Shown: positions 50,701 through 63,474, counted from the stretch's first letter. The stretch is DNA of 64,000 nt from Siphonodentalium dalli (GCA_032622095.1 CP136069.1:7148036-7212035), one strand, 5' to 3'. Made by a program: numbers and translations. The notes: generated by a model not told the origin, from the sequence alone.

Positions 50701-53700
50701 CCTGTCTGAGAATGATGGTTCGTATAATTATTCATCCTGTCTGAGAATGATGGTTTGTATAATTATTCATCCTGTCTGAGAATGATGGTTCGTATAATTA
50801 TTCATCCTGTCTGAGAATGATGGTTCGTATAATTATTCATCCTGTCTGAGAATGATGGTTCGTATAATCATTCATCCTGTCTGAGAATGATGGTTCGTAT
50901 AATTATTCATCCTGTCTGAGAATGATGGTTCGTATAATCATTCATCCTGTCTGAGAATGATGGTTCGTATAATTATTCATCCTGTCTGAGAATGATGGTT
51001 CGTATAATCATTCATCCTGTCTGAGAATGATGGTTCATATAATCATTCATCCTGTCTGAGAATGATGGTTCATATAATCATTCATCCTGTCTGAGAATGA
51101 TGGTTCGTATAATTATTCATCCTGTCTGAGAATGATGGTTCATATAATTATTCATCCTGTCTGAGAATGATGGTTCGTATAATTATTCATCCTGTCTGAG
51201 AATGATGGTTCGTATAATTATTCATCCTGTCTGAGAATGATGGTTCGTATAATTATTCATCCCGTCTGAGAATGATGGTTCATATAATTATTCATCCTGT
51301 CTGAGAATGATGGTTCGTATAATTATTCATCCTGTCTGAGAATGATGGTTCGTATAATCATTTATCCTGTCTGAGAATGATGGTTCGTATAATTATTCAT
51401 CCCGTCTGAGAATGATGGTTCGTATAATTATTCATCCTGTCTGAGAATGATGGTTCGTATAATTATTTATCCTGTCTGAGAATGATGGTTCGTATAATTA
51501 TTCATCCTGTCTGAGAATGATGGTTCATATAATTATTCATCCTGTCTGAGAATGATGGTTCGTATAATTATTTATCCTGTCTGAGAATGATGGTTCGTAT
51601 AATTATTCATCCTGTCTGAGAATGATGGTTCGTATAATTATTCATCCTGTCTGAGAATGATGGTTCGTATAATTATTCATCCTGTCTGAGAATGATGGTT
51701 CATATAATTATTCATCCTGTCTGAGAATGATGGTTCATATAATTATTCATCCTGTCTGAGAATGATGGTTCGTATAATTATTCATCCTGTCTGAGAATGA
51801 TGGTTCGTATAATCATTCATCCTGTCTGAGAATGATGGTTCGTATAATTATTCATCCTGTCTGAGAATGATGGTTCGTATAATTATTCATCCTGTCTGAG
51901 AATGATGGTTCGTATAATTATTCATCCTGTCTGAGAATGATGGTTCGTATAATTATTCATCCTGTCTGAGAATGATGGTTCGTATAATCATTCATCCTGT
52001 CTGAGAATGATGGTTCGTATAATTATTCATCCTGTCTGAGAATGATGGTTCGTATAATTATTCATCCTGTCTGAGAATGATGGTTCGTATAATTATTCAT
52101 CCTGTCTGAGAATGATGGTTCGTATAATTATTCATCCTGTCTGAGAATGATGGTTCGTATAATTATTCATCCTGTCTGAGAATGATGGTTCGTATAATTA
52201 TTTATCCTGTCTGAGAATGATGGTTCGTATAATTATTTATCCTGTCTGAGAATGATGGTTCGTATAATTATTTATCCTGTCTGAGAATGATGGTTCGTAT
52301 AATTATTCATCCTGTCTGAGAATGATGGTTCATATAATTATTCATCCTGTCTGAGAATGATGGTTCGTATAATTATTTATCCTGTCTGAGAATGATGGTT
52401 CGTATAATTATTCATCCTGTCTGAGAATGATGGTTCATATAATTATTCATCCTGTCTGAGAATGATGGTTCGTATAATTATTCATCCTGTCTGAGAATGA
52501 TGGTTCGTATAATTATTCATCCTGTCTGAGAATGATGGTTCATATAATCATTCATCCTGTCTGAGAATGATTGTTCGTATAATTATTCATCCTGTCTGAG
52601 AATGATGGTTCGTATAATTATTCATCCTGTCTGAGAATGATGGTTCATATAATTATTCATCCTGTCTGAGAATGATGGTTCGTATAATTATTCATCCTGT
52701 CTGAGAATGATGGTTCATATAATCATTCATCCTGTCTGAGAATGATGGTTCGTATAATCATTCATCCTGTCTGAGAATGATGGTTCGTATAATTATTCAT
52801 CCTGTCTGAGAATGATGGTTCGTATAATTATTTATCCTGTCTGAGAATGATGGTTCGTATAATTATTCATCCTGTCTGAGAATGATGGTTCATATAATCA
52901 TTCATCCTGTCTGAGAATGATGGTTCATATAATTATTTATCCTGTCTGAGAATGATGGTTCGTATAATTATTTATCCTGTCTGAGAATGATGGTTCGTAT
53001 AATTATTCATCCTGTCTGAGAATGATGGTTCGTATAATCATTCATCCTGTCTGAGAATGATGGTTCGTATAATTATTCATCCTGTCTGAGAATGATGGTT
53101 CATATAATTATTCATCCTGTCTGAGAATGATGGTTCGTATAATTATTCATCCTGTCTGAGAATGATGGTTAGTATAATTATTCATCCTGTCTGAGAATGA
53201 TGGTTAGTATAATTATTCATCCTGTCTGAGAATGATGGTTAGTATAATTATTCATCCTGTCTGAGAATGATGGTTCGTATAATTATTCATCCTGTCTGAG
53301 AATGATGGTTCGTATAATTATTCATCCTGTCTGAGAATGATGGTTAGTATAATTATTCATCCTGTCTGAGAATGATGGTTAGTATAATTATTCATCCTGT
53401 CTGAGAATGATGGTTCGTATAATTATTCATCCTGTCTGAGAATGATGGTTAGTATAATTATTCATCCTGTCTGAGAATGATGGTTCGTATAATTATTCAT
53501 CCTGTCTGAGAATGATGGTTCGTATAATTATTCATCCTGTCTGAGAATGATGGTTCGTATAATTATTCATCCTGTCTGAGAATGATGGTTAGTATAATTA
53601 TTCATCCTGTCTGAGAATGATGGTTAGTATAATTATTCATCCTGTCTGAGAATGATGGTTAGTATAATTATTCATCCTGTCTGAGAATGATGGTTCGTAT

Positions 53701-56404
53701 AATTATTCATCCTGTCTGAGAATGATGGTTCGTATAATTATTCATCCTGTCTGAGAATGATGGTTCGTATAATTATTCATCCTGTCTGAGAATGATGGTT
53801 CGTATAATTATTCATCCTGTCTGAGAATGATGGTTCGTATAATTATTCATCCTGTCTGAGAATGATGGTTAGTATAATTATTCATCCTGTCTGAGAATGA
53901 TGGTTAGTATAATTATTCATCCTGTCTGAGAATGATGGTTAGTATAATTATTCATCCTGTCTGAGAATGATGGTTCGTATAATTATTCATCCTGTCTGAG
54001 AATGATGGTTCGTATAATTATTCATCCTGTCTGAGAATGATGGTTCGTATAATTATTCATCCTGTCTGAGAATGATGGTTCGTATAATCATTCATCCTGT
54101 CTGAGAATGATGGTTAGTATAATTATTCATCCTGTCTGAGAATGATGGTTAGTATAATTATTCATCTTGTCTGAGAATGATGGTTCGTATAATTATTCAT
54201 CCTGTCTGAGAATGATGGTTCGTATAATTATTCATCCTGTCTGAGAATGATGGTTCGTATAATTATTCATCCTGTCTGAGAATGATGGTTCATATAATTA
54301 TTCATCCTGTCTGAGAATGATGGTTCGTATAATTATTCATCCTGTCTGAGAATGATGGTTCGTATAATTATTCATCCTGTCTGAGAATGATGGTTCATAT
54401 AATTATTCATCCTGTCTGAGAATGATGGTTTATATAATTATTCATCCTGTCTGAGAATGATGGTTTATATAATTATTCATCCTGTCTGAGAATGATGGTT
54501 CATATAATTATTCATCCTGTCTGAGAATGATGGTTTATATAATTATTCATCCTGTCTGAGAATGATGGTTCATATAATTATTCATCCTGTCTGAGAATGA
54601 TGGTTTATATAATTATTCATCCTGTCTGAGAATGATGGTTCATATAATTATTCATCCTGTCTGAGAATGATGGTTCGTATAATTATTCATCCTGTCTGAG
54701 AATGATGGTTCGTATAATTATTCATCCTGTCTGAGAATGATGGTTCGTATAATTATTCATCCTGTCTGAGAATGATGGTTCGTATAATTATTCATCCTGT
54801 CTGAGAATGATGGTTCGTATAATTATTCATCCTGTCTGAGAATGATGGTTAGTATAATTATTCATCCTGTCTGAGAATGATGGTTCGTATAATTATTCAT
54901 CCTGTCTGAGAATGATGGTTCGTATAATTATTCATCCTGTCTGAGAATGATGGTTCGTATAATTATTTATCCTGTCTGAGAATGATGGTTCGTATAATTA
55001 TTCATCCTGTCTGAGAATGATGGTTCGTATAATCATTCATCCTGTCTGAGAATGATGGTTCGTATAATTATTTATCCTGTCTGAGAATGATGGTTCGTAT
55101 AATTATTCATCCTGTCTGAGAATGATGGTTCGTATAATTATTCATCCTGTCTGAGAATGATGGTTCGTATAATTATTTATCCTGTCTGAGAATGATGGTT
55201 CGTATAATTATTCATCCTGTCTGAGAATGATGGTTCGTATAATTATTCATCCTGTCTGAGAATGATGGTTCGTATAATCATTCATCCTGTCTGAGAATGA
55301 TGGTTCGTATAATTATTTATCCTGTCTGAGAATGATGGTTCGTATAATTATTCATCCTGTCTGAGAATGATGGTTCGTATAATTATTCATCCTGTCTGAG
55401 AATGATGGTTCGTATAATCATTCATCCTGTCTGAGAATGATGGTTCGTATAATTATTCATCCTGTCTGAGAATGATGGTTCGTATAATTATTCATCCTGT
55501 CTGAGAATGATGGTTCGTATAATTATTCATCCTGTCTGAGAATGATGGTTCGTATAATTATTCATCCTGTCTGAGAATGATGGTTCGTATAATTATTCAT
55601 CCTGTCTGAGAATGATGGTTCGTATAATTATTCATCCTGTCTGAGAATGATGGTTCGTATAATTATTCATCCTGTCTGAGAATGATGGTTCGTATAATTA
55701 TTCATCCTGTCTGAGAATGATGGTTCGTATAATTATTCATCCTGTCTGAGAATGATGGTTCGTATAATTATTTATCCTGTCTGAGAATGATGGTTCGTAT
55801 AATTATTCATCCTGTCTGAGAATGATGGTTCGTATAATTATTCATCCCGTCTGAGAATGATGGTTCGTATAATTATTCATCCTGTCTGAGAATGATGGTT
55901 CGTATAATTATTCATCCTGTCTGAGAATGATGGTTCGTATAATCATTCATCCTGTCTGAGAATGATGGTTCGTATAATTATTTATCCTGTCTGAGAATGA
56001 TGGTTCGTATAATTATTCATTCTGTCTGAGAATGATGGTTCGTATAATTATTCATCCTGTCTGAGAATGATGGTTCGTATAATTATTCATCCTGTCTGAG
56101 AATGATGGTTCGTATAATCATTCATCCTGTCTGAGAATGATGGTTCGTATAATTATTTATCCTGTCTGAGAATGATGGTTCGTATAATTATTCATCCTGT
56201 CTGAGAATGATGGTTCGTATAATTATTCATCCTGTCTGAGAATGATGGTTCGTATAATTATTCATCCTGTCTGAGAATGATGGTTCGTATAATTATTCAT
56301 CCTGTCTGAGAATGATGGTTCGTATAATCATTCATCCTGTCTGAGAATGATGGTTCGTATAATCATTCATCCTGTCTGAGAATGATGGTTCGTATAATTT
56401 TTCA
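38739..56404 (+). repeat. About 17.7 kb satellite of 35-bp units, about 500 copies
   Basis: The unit is gagaatgatggttcgtataa, ttattcat, cctgtct. The first 28 bases equal an internal part of the 62-bp unit of the preceding array, including exon 7 end bases GAGAATGATG and the gttcgt donor. Variants are cat, agt or ttt for cgt, tcat for ttat, and cctct or cccgt for cctgt. Local dimers (70 bp, 45721-45920) and longer repeats (175 bp, 42100/42275) show higher-order duplication. Confidence 0.97.
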
Positions 56405-56637
56405 TTATAAACTAAGTACTAGACCATTAACCCTTGATGGGAGCTGCGCTGGTGCAGCATTAAAAACCATGTGTCGAGTTGTGACAATGTCGTACACGTG
56501 CGTTTATACTATTGTGTTGATCAAATAATCGGGAGAACCGAATCACACCTTTTCGAAATATAGTTCTTCGGTTTTAGTGGGACTTTTCAAACATAAAGTC
56601 CAAAATTAATACAAATTTTGTTCGATATTTTGTGTGC

Positions 56638-56979
56638 TTAACCCTTTGGAGAGTAGAACGACATATATGTCGTCTATCGGTTGAGGAGTAGAACGACATA
56701 TATGTCGTTTCAGGAAGTGTTATTTTACGTAGACATAACTTCAACAAATCATCTGATTTATAAATGATTTCTATAGGAGTTATTTTGATTAATATAATGT
56801 TCCAAATGTGTAAGTGTAATTGATTATGATAACACACATTAACAAAAAATGCACATAAATTAAAACAAATTATTGGGCCTTTTTGACCGAACTTGTTAAT
56901 AATTATTGCTATGACGTTGACGTTAAATTTACTCATGACGTCATGTATATGACATTACAGATACTCTCCAAAGGGTTAA
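56638..56979. mobile_element. TTAA-flanked MITE with CCCTTTGGAGAGTA ends
   Basis: TTAACCCTTTGGAGAGTA at the left and its inverse at the right, 342 bp. Near the left end the word agtagaacgacatatatgtc occurs twice, each copy containing the palindrome acgacatatatgtcgt. Confidence 0.85.
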
Positions 56980-57251
56980 CGGGGGCAGGATTTTGCTCTA
57001 TTCGCTTAGTATATATTTTAATATCGCGGAAGTCCACCAAATATGGGTGAAATGTCGCCGGTAGCAGCGGTCTTGCCGAGTCAACAAGGGAGGTAAACCC
57101 TGCATGGAGTTTGATATTGTGGACCGAGAAGATTTGGTCTACTATCATTCCAACTGTTATTTGATTTTGAACCAATTAGTTAGTGTCTTCTACTCATGCT
57201 TCCGGGCCATCCCTGATGTCTTCCTCTTCTCAAATAGTTTGTTCTCATTTT

Positions 57252-57651
57252 TTAACCCTTTACCCAACAAACCGGCCAAAACCGGCCAAATAAAGCTTCA
57301 ACAGCCTAAATTATCTTGGGTCTGTCTCAATAAAACCATACAAATATGGATATCATTGGAACCGGCTCCTTGACCACATTGTGATAGTTACAGTTATGCC
57401 ATGTGCCAATGCATTCTCTTATATATGCGAGTCGACCATAGGTCGCCTCGCATATATAAGAGAATGCATTGGCCTAAAAAAATTCTTTTTTTAACACTTT
57501 TTACCATTTTTTCTTACATTCTTTAACAATTTTATAATTTTTAATGTGTTAAGCCAATGCATTCTCTTATATATGCGAGGCGACCTATGGTTGACTCGCA
57601 TATATAAGAGAATGCATTGGCACAGGGCTCTTCTGTTGGGTAAAGGGTTAA
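57252..57651. mobile_element. TTAA-flanked piggyBac-like MITE, copy 4
   Basis: Same family and orientation as 23885-24337, with two 68-bp hairpins and the aataaagcttcaacagccta arm. It ends 40 bp before exon 8. Confidence 0.85.
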
Positions 57652-57691
57652 CTGATCAGTTTCACCAATAGAATGATTTCTTTCTTCACAG

Positions 57692-57806
57692 ATTTGACAC
57701 AAGATGTTTCATCCAAAGGTCTGGGATTGGTTTACGAAAACTGCTCGAAAGATCAGAAAGATAAGCTTGTCTCTGAGCTTGTTGACACTCTAATGACAGG
57801 CAAGAG
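57692..57806 (+). CDS. ECPAS: ECPAS/ECM29 exon 8
   Basis: Following the split aspartate, the exon reads [20 protein letters not shown] and ends [10 protein letters not shown] plus two bases of an arginine codon. This is the most recognisable ECM29 segment in the window: vertebrate ECM29 has [15 protein letters not shown] and VETLMTGKR as I recall. The acceptor is tttctttcttcacag ending at 57691, and the donor is gtgagc at 57807. Read-through meets TGA at 57808. The second half of the exon and its donor are duplicated in tandem (87-bp period), so a second identical gtgagc donor lies at 57894, but splicing there would include the TGA. The exon directly follows a TTAA-flanked MITE that ends 40 bp upstream. 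Confidence 0.95.
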
Positions 57807-57921
57807 GTGAGCAAATGTCTTAAGTATATCATCGAAAGATCAGAAAGATAAGCTTGTCTCTGAGCTTGTTGACACTCTAATGACAGGCAAGAGGTGAGCA
57901 AATGTCTTAAGTATATCATCG
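57745..57921 (+). repeat. 87-bp tandem duplication of exon 8 end with donor and intron start
   Basis: The block from tcgaaagatcagaaag at 57745 to ttaagtatatcat recurs at 57832 with no visible mismatch over the whole 87-bp unit. The duplicated block contains about 62 bases of exon 8, the gtgagc donor and 25 bases of intron. Near-identity implies a recent event. Confidence 0.95.
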
Positions 57922-58823
57922 GTGTGCCTCTAAAAGGTCGTACATCAGGAAAATAAAAAACAATTAATCTCTGGAAACTAGAATTGGTATCTGCCAATAA
58001 CTTTGCACAATAAACCTTTATATCACAGCTGTTATAATAAATACACTTTCACATTCAGTTATCTTCTAGTTGATGAGAAAACATGATTTGATTGTGTTAT
58101 ACGACACTTTAGAAGTTAAAAAATAGAAATCCTGTCTATACGACATTTTAGTTTTTATAATTCCCGCAGCTTCATTGGTCTCTGTCACTCAGGATAAGAA
58201 AGATACGCCCTCCTGTCATTCTTCTTCAAAACAATCCAATCAGAATTATCCCATCAGGAACAGATTCGTAAATAAAATTATTAGAATTAACGAACAATTT
58301 TCGTGGGGAACCCAGATACAACATATTAGAACACCATTTTCCCTGATAAACATAAAAAAATGGCATTTATACTTGAAACATTGACAAGTTATCTGAGGAA
58401 CTTATGTAATTAAACGCGTAGATTCCATAAATGCAATAAAAAGTTTCATATTTCAGAACCCACGATACTTTCTTCACCTAACTTTTTACGGCACTTGCGG
58501 ATCTATTCAGCGTTTTGTATTAGCATTCCGTCTCCATTTGGAGTAAAAAAAAAGTTTGGCCAAATGAAATAATTTATTGGCCAATTTAGAAAAAATTATT
58601 ATTTAGGGTTCAAACGAACCATGTCTGTTTAACCCATTGTTTTCTACAAGTATACATCTGAATTTTCTTTTCAGCATTTATAGGGATATTAAGACTATAT
58701 AAGGTGATGACTTGCACAGATTTACACCAATTTTTGCGACTTTATCTTAACTGAATATTTAGTTTATTTGGCGATCCAGATTATAATTTCTATAAAGGAG
58801 GTGACTAATTAGAGTCCTTTTTA
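57922..58823. other. Intron 8, first part: no gene recognised
   Basis: AT-rich unique sequence. The frame at 58175-58384 has no recognisable domain and no supporting signals. Confidence 0.5.
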
Positions 58824-60555
58824 GCTCAACTTTTCTTTGTAAAGTTTGAGCTATTGCCATGGCTTGGTATCCGTCGTGCGTGTGTGTGCGTGATTCGTCA
58901 ACAATTTCCTTTAGCATGGGCTACAGTTCGTACCTTTTGTCCGATTATTATGAAATTTGTCATGGATGTTGACGTTGACATGTAGATGGGAACGAGTCAT
59001 TTTGGGGTAAAAAAAAACATGGCCACCAGTGGCCATCTTGGATTTCAAAATTCAATCCATTAGCACGGGCTACAGGCCGTACTGTTCGTCTTATTGTCAT
59101 GAAATTTGTCATGGATGTTAATATTGACATGTAGATGGGAAACGAGTAATTTTGGGGTCATTCGGCCAAAAAACATGGCTGCGGCAGCCATCTTAGATTT
59201 GACTCTTTGCATGACTGAATCCTTTGACACGGGCTACAGGTCGTACCTATGGTCGGATCATCAAAAAAAATTTCATGGATGTTAACAATGACATATAGAT
59301 GGGAACGAGTCATTTTGGGGTCATTCGGCCAAAAAACATGGCCACCAGCCGCCATCTTGGATTTGACTCTTTGTATGACTAAATCCTTTAGCACGGACTA
59401 CAGGTCGTACCTTGAGTCTGATCATCATGAAATTTGTCATGGCTGTTGAAATTGGAATGTAGATGGGAACGAGTCATTTTGGGGTCATTAGGACAAAAAA
59501 CATGGCCACCAGCAGCCATCTTTGATTTAAAAAAACGGGTCACAGGTCGTACTCTTCGCCTGATCATCATGAAATTTGTCATGGATGTTAATATTGACAT
59601 GCAGATGGGAACGAGTAATTTTGGGGTCATTCGGCCATAAAACATGGCCGCCAGCAGCCATCTTGGATTTTACTCTTTGTATGACTAAATTCTTTAGCAT
59701 GGGCTACAGGTCGTACCTTTAGTCTGATCATCATGAAATTTGTCACAGATGTTAATATTGACATGTAGATGGGAACGATTAATTTTGGGGTCATTCAGCC
59801 AAAAAACATGGCTGCAGCAGCCAATTTGGATTTTACTCTTTGTATGACTAAATCCTTTAGCACGGGCTACATGTCGTACCTTTAGTCTGATCATCATAAA
59901 ATTTGTCATGGATGTTAACAATGACATGTAGATGGGAACGAGTCATTTTGGGGTCATTCGGCCGAAAAACATGGCCGCCAGCGGCCATCTGATTTCAAAA
60001 TTCAATTCATTAGCATGGGCTACAGGTCGTACTGTTCGTCTGATCATCATGAAATTTGTCATGGATGTTAATATTGACATGTAGATGGGAAACGATTAAT
60101 TTTGGGGTCATTCGGCCAAAAAACATGGCCGCTGGCAGCCATCTTAGATTTTACTCTTTGCATGACTAAATCCTTTAGCACGGGTTACTGGTCGTACCTT
60201 TGGTCAGATCATCATTAAATTTGTCATGGATGTTAACAATGACATATAAATTGGAACGAGTCATTTTGGGGCCATTCGGCCAAAAGACATGGCCGCCAGC
60301 AGCCATCTTGGATTTTACTCTTTGTATGACTAAATCCTTTAGCACGGGCTACAGGTCGTACCTTTAGTCTCATCATAAAATTTGTCATGGCTGTTGAAAT
60401 TGACATGTAGATGGGAACTAGTCATTTTGGGGTTATTCGGCATTAAAACATGGCTGCCAGCGGCCATTTGGGATTCTACTCTTTGCATGACTAAAGCTAT
60501 CAAATGTTTTTGAATTGTTGGAAAACATAGCCACCAGCAACCATCTTAGATTTTA
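58824..60555. repeat. Diverged tandem array, units of about 160-170 bp, about 10 copies
   Basis: A tagctcaacttttctttgta leader with inverse tacaaa/gagct is followed by units containing gggctacaggtcgtacc, gatcatcatgaaatttgtca, gatgggaacgagtcattttg and gccatcttggattttactc. Phase marks lie near 59223, 59393, 59697, 59858, 60015, 60180 and 60341. Non-coding. Confidence 0.9.
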
Positions 60556-60568
60556 CTTTTATATACAT

Positions 60569-61389
60569 TAGGGTCCTGCGAATTGGAGATTTTGATCGAA
60601 TCGAATTGAAGAATTCGAATCGAATATCGAATCGAATTATACATGTGTGTTGCATTCTCAATTAGGCATGTTTTGCCAAGGATTAGATGATGTTTGAAAC
60701 GTTCTATGAACTTCCATGAAGTTCCATCATAACTTAGAGTCCCAGATGCTTGCGATTTATACACCATGTTGTATTCGTCACACGTGTAAGTTCTTGCATT
60801 GCCTGAGAAGCTTATCATGTTTAAAATAAACATTAATAACGGACGACTTATTGTCAAGTGCCAAAGGAACGCTCCGAAACTGACAGTCAACTTCAAAAGA
60901 AAACTCCACCAACATGCACTTTTCGACCCCTGAAACACGTGAAGTTTACATCATCACATACAAATAACGCGGAACCTGAGACAGTCGGCGGATAACGCTA
61001 GCAGTTGCTCAGTCTCATAGTTATTATAATTTACGTGCGTCGTCGGTCCAACAGCGAATTCGGAGCTTTTGGCAACCATGTTCAAAACTAGAATTCAGAC
61101 GTATTTAGTGGTCCTAATCTGGTGGCTAATTACTGGCCACAAATATATTTAATAGCATGCGTACATTCGTGATGTACAATAAGAATTATAAAGCGCACAT
61201 ATTCATAATTTTAGGGAATTAAATGGCACAGAAACAGCTAAGATCGACGTGTGTACGTGTTCGTAAGCAGCTAATAATTTCATCCTTATATATTCGAAAT
61301 TTCGAGTTGGAAATTTCGACTCAAATTCGAATCGAATTTGACTTTCGAATCGAATCTCGAATCGAATATCGAATATTCGCAGGACCCTA
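60569..61389. mobile_element. 821-bp hAT-like element with 8-bp TSD
   Basis: The ends tagggtcctgcgaatt and attcgcaggaccctа-type inverse (61375-61389) flank an interior with atcgaatcgaat repeats near both ends. The target duplication atatacat is exact (60561-60568 and 61390-61397). No transposase seen. Confidence 0.88.
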
Positions 61390-61677
61390 ATATACATGTA
61401 TATATATATCTCTTCATGTTGATAAATTAGTATTAGACATTCAACTTTCCACATTCCTAATCACTCCATCGACAGTAACGCATTAAATTATTCCCTTTCC
61501 AAGTTGAGCTACAGTGTCATTGACACTTTCATTGTTATTGCCTACTGGTTGTAGGGTACGGACAGTGAACATCATCTCTCTCTTGCTCTCTTTTTCTGTG
61601 CTGGGAGTCGGTCTGTGGAGGTTTCTTGTTCTAGATTTGTGCATGCACATTTTGTTCCCCTTTGCAAGTCATCATCG

Positions 61678-61812
61678 TCAGTTACTGTAGTGAGGGGATG
61701 TGGGGAGATTGATGCGACATTGTCGGTTACTGTAGTGAGGGGATGTGGGGAGATTGATGCGACATTGTCGGTTACTGTAGTGAGGGGATGTGGGGAGATT
61801 GATGCGACATTG
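61678..61812 (+). repeat. 45-bp tandem repeat, 3 copies
   Basis: The unit tcggttactgtagtgagggg, atgtggggagattgatgcga, cattg occurs three times with only a 1-2 base difference. It is in frame (SVTVVRGCGEIDATL), but no gene context supports coding. Confidence 0.9.
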
Positions 61813-61909
61813 GCGAGGGATCCTCATGGCCATATTGCATGTGATTGAGTTGTGAGTAAAGAAAATTCTCCAGGGAGGTACTCAATCCCTTGAATATCCT
61901 ATAAATGGT

Positions 61910-62213
61910 CTATTACCCTGCAGGGAGCCCCACACATATATAGAAGCATATAGAAGAGTGTCGTCTGCTCATGTTTGTCTGGGGCTCTGTATGGGTTAAA
62001 TTGTAAAATTGTTAAAGAATACAAGAAAAATTATTAAAATTGTAAAAAATTGTTAGGCCTATGGTCGACTCGCATATATAAGAGAATGCATTGGCACAGG
62101 ACTCTCAGAGCTCTTTCCATCAATGTATCACATTATTATAATCAATAAATTTGAAAAATGATCAAGGACATATGGGTTGATACAAAAATCGGACTTGGCA
62201 CTGAAAGGGTTAA
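61910..62213. mobile_element. Right half of a composite TTAA-type MITE
   Basis: It begins with the ccctgcagggagccccacac module also at 20379, includes half a 68-bp hairpin (62055-62096), and ends atcggacttggcactgaaag then ggttaa. Confidence 0.75.
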
Positions 62214-62303
62214 ATAACAAATTTAACCATATAACTTACAAAATATTCTGGACGAAGATCACTGCATTTGTTGTCTTAAATGTAAGATATTTGTTTTAAT
62301 TAG

Positions 62304-62372
62304 GAGAAAGAAAGAGGTTACTGGCACGACACAGGTATTTGAAGAGGGAACCATTGGAAAAACTCCAGACGG
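62304..62372 (+). CDS. ECPAS: ECPAS/ECM29 exon 9
   Basis: A small 69-bp exon reading RRKKEVTGTTQVFEEGTIGK then TPDG, with split codons at both ends. It corresponds to the vertebrate ECM29 stretch I recall as [25 protein letters not shown], with matching length and a conserved GKTPDG. The acceptor is ttgttttaattag ending at 62303 and the donor is gtaagt at 62373. An alternative acceptor (ag at 62305-62306) would remove only three bases. No junction duplication is visible next to it. Confidence 0.92.
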
Positions 62373-62728
62373 GTAAGTACAATATTGTTATCAAAGAACT
62401 CATCGCTTTCTTTTGTGATGTTCCAGTGATTAAACATTTTATATAAAGACATGAAACACTGATATAAGCCTTTTATTTAAGGAGTGGTTGTTGATTTTGT
62501 TGATTTTCATGGCGTGTGGATGCAAGTTGGTTGAACATTTTTATGTGTGAAAAACTTTTCGGGTCCCACACAAAATGTCAGACCAACTTGCATTTATACT
62601 CCATGGAAAACAACAAGTCAACAAGTTAAATAAAAGGCTTAATTCAGTGTTTCATGTATTTATATAAAATGTTTAAACTATCCTTATATTAACACCCAGC
62701 TATCAGATTAAACCCTTCCATGACTGAA

Positions 62729-62981
62729 CAAGCCTTGAAATTGTGTGCCTGTCATTTGCAGATTGAGGTCCCCAGAGGGTGAATTTAGTGATGCTACCCC
62801 GCATAGCGGACTAGCATCACCAAATTCACCCTCTGGGGACCTCATTCTGCTTACATCTCAGCAGAATGAGGTTCCCAGAGGGTGAATTTGGTGATGTTAG
62901 CCCGCTATGCGGGTAGCATCACTAAATTCACCCTCTGGAAACCTCATTCTGCAAATGACAGGCACACTATTTCAAGGCTTG
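62729..62981. mobile_element. hAT-like hairpin MITE, intact, 8-bp TSD
   Basis: Ends caagccttgaaattgtgtgc and acactatttcaaggcttg; target duplication tgactgaa at 62721-62728 and 62982-62989. Two long opposed hairpins inside. This is the best-preserved copy of the family. Confidence 0.9.
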
Positions 62982-63007
62982 TGACTGAAGCTTCATGAAA
63001 TTTTAGG

Positions 63008-63229
63008 AAAACCCTGTCCCAATGTATTCTCTTATATATTCGAGTCTCCTTTTGGGAGCCTCTTATATAAGAGAATACATTGGCCTAACAATATTTACCT
63101 TGACCTTGTTAGCCAGTGCATTCTCTTATGTATGCGAGGCTCCCTATGGGAGACTCGCATATATAAGAGAATGCACTGGCACAGGATTTTTAATGCTGCA
63201 CCAGCGCAGCTCCCGTCATGAAAGGGTTA
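63008..63229. mobile_element. Diverged MITE with two hairpins and atgctgcaccagcgcagc end
   Basis: Two variant hairpins (ccaatgtattctcttatata and ccagtgcattctcttatgta types) are followed by aatgctgcaccagcgcagct and aaagggtta. The end segment also occurs inverted at 56428-56466. Confidence 0.65.
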
Positions 63230-63474
63230 CAAGAGCATTTAGCTCCCATTTTCAACAATATTCAGATGGCGAGTTTCATTCATAATTTCATATAATATGG
63301 AACCAACCAACGTTCTACATTCAACTTCCACACCACGAATGAGTTTAAATATATATATACCAAATAAAGACTTACTGTCATGCCACAAATGTTTTTGCCT
63401 AAAAACAAAACCTGTTAACAGTTTGTTTTTGCATGTATTACAGTATATAGAGTACATCTTTATAAATCTAATCA

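Noticed and set aside
28858-56404. CRISPR array or many small repeated genes
   Set aside because: Units are contiguous with no unique spacers, the context is a metazoan intron, and the MQMAFMQLLSENDG frames are just re-reads of the exon 7 end.
59158-59927. Several minus-strand frames of 65-85 codons
   Set aside because: They are different windows on the ~165-bp tandem repeat and share its periodic pattern.
61615-61848. 77-codon frame with a threefold 15-residue repeat
   Set aside because: It follows from a 45-bp tandem repeat; it is not part of the ECPAS frame and has no conserved feature.
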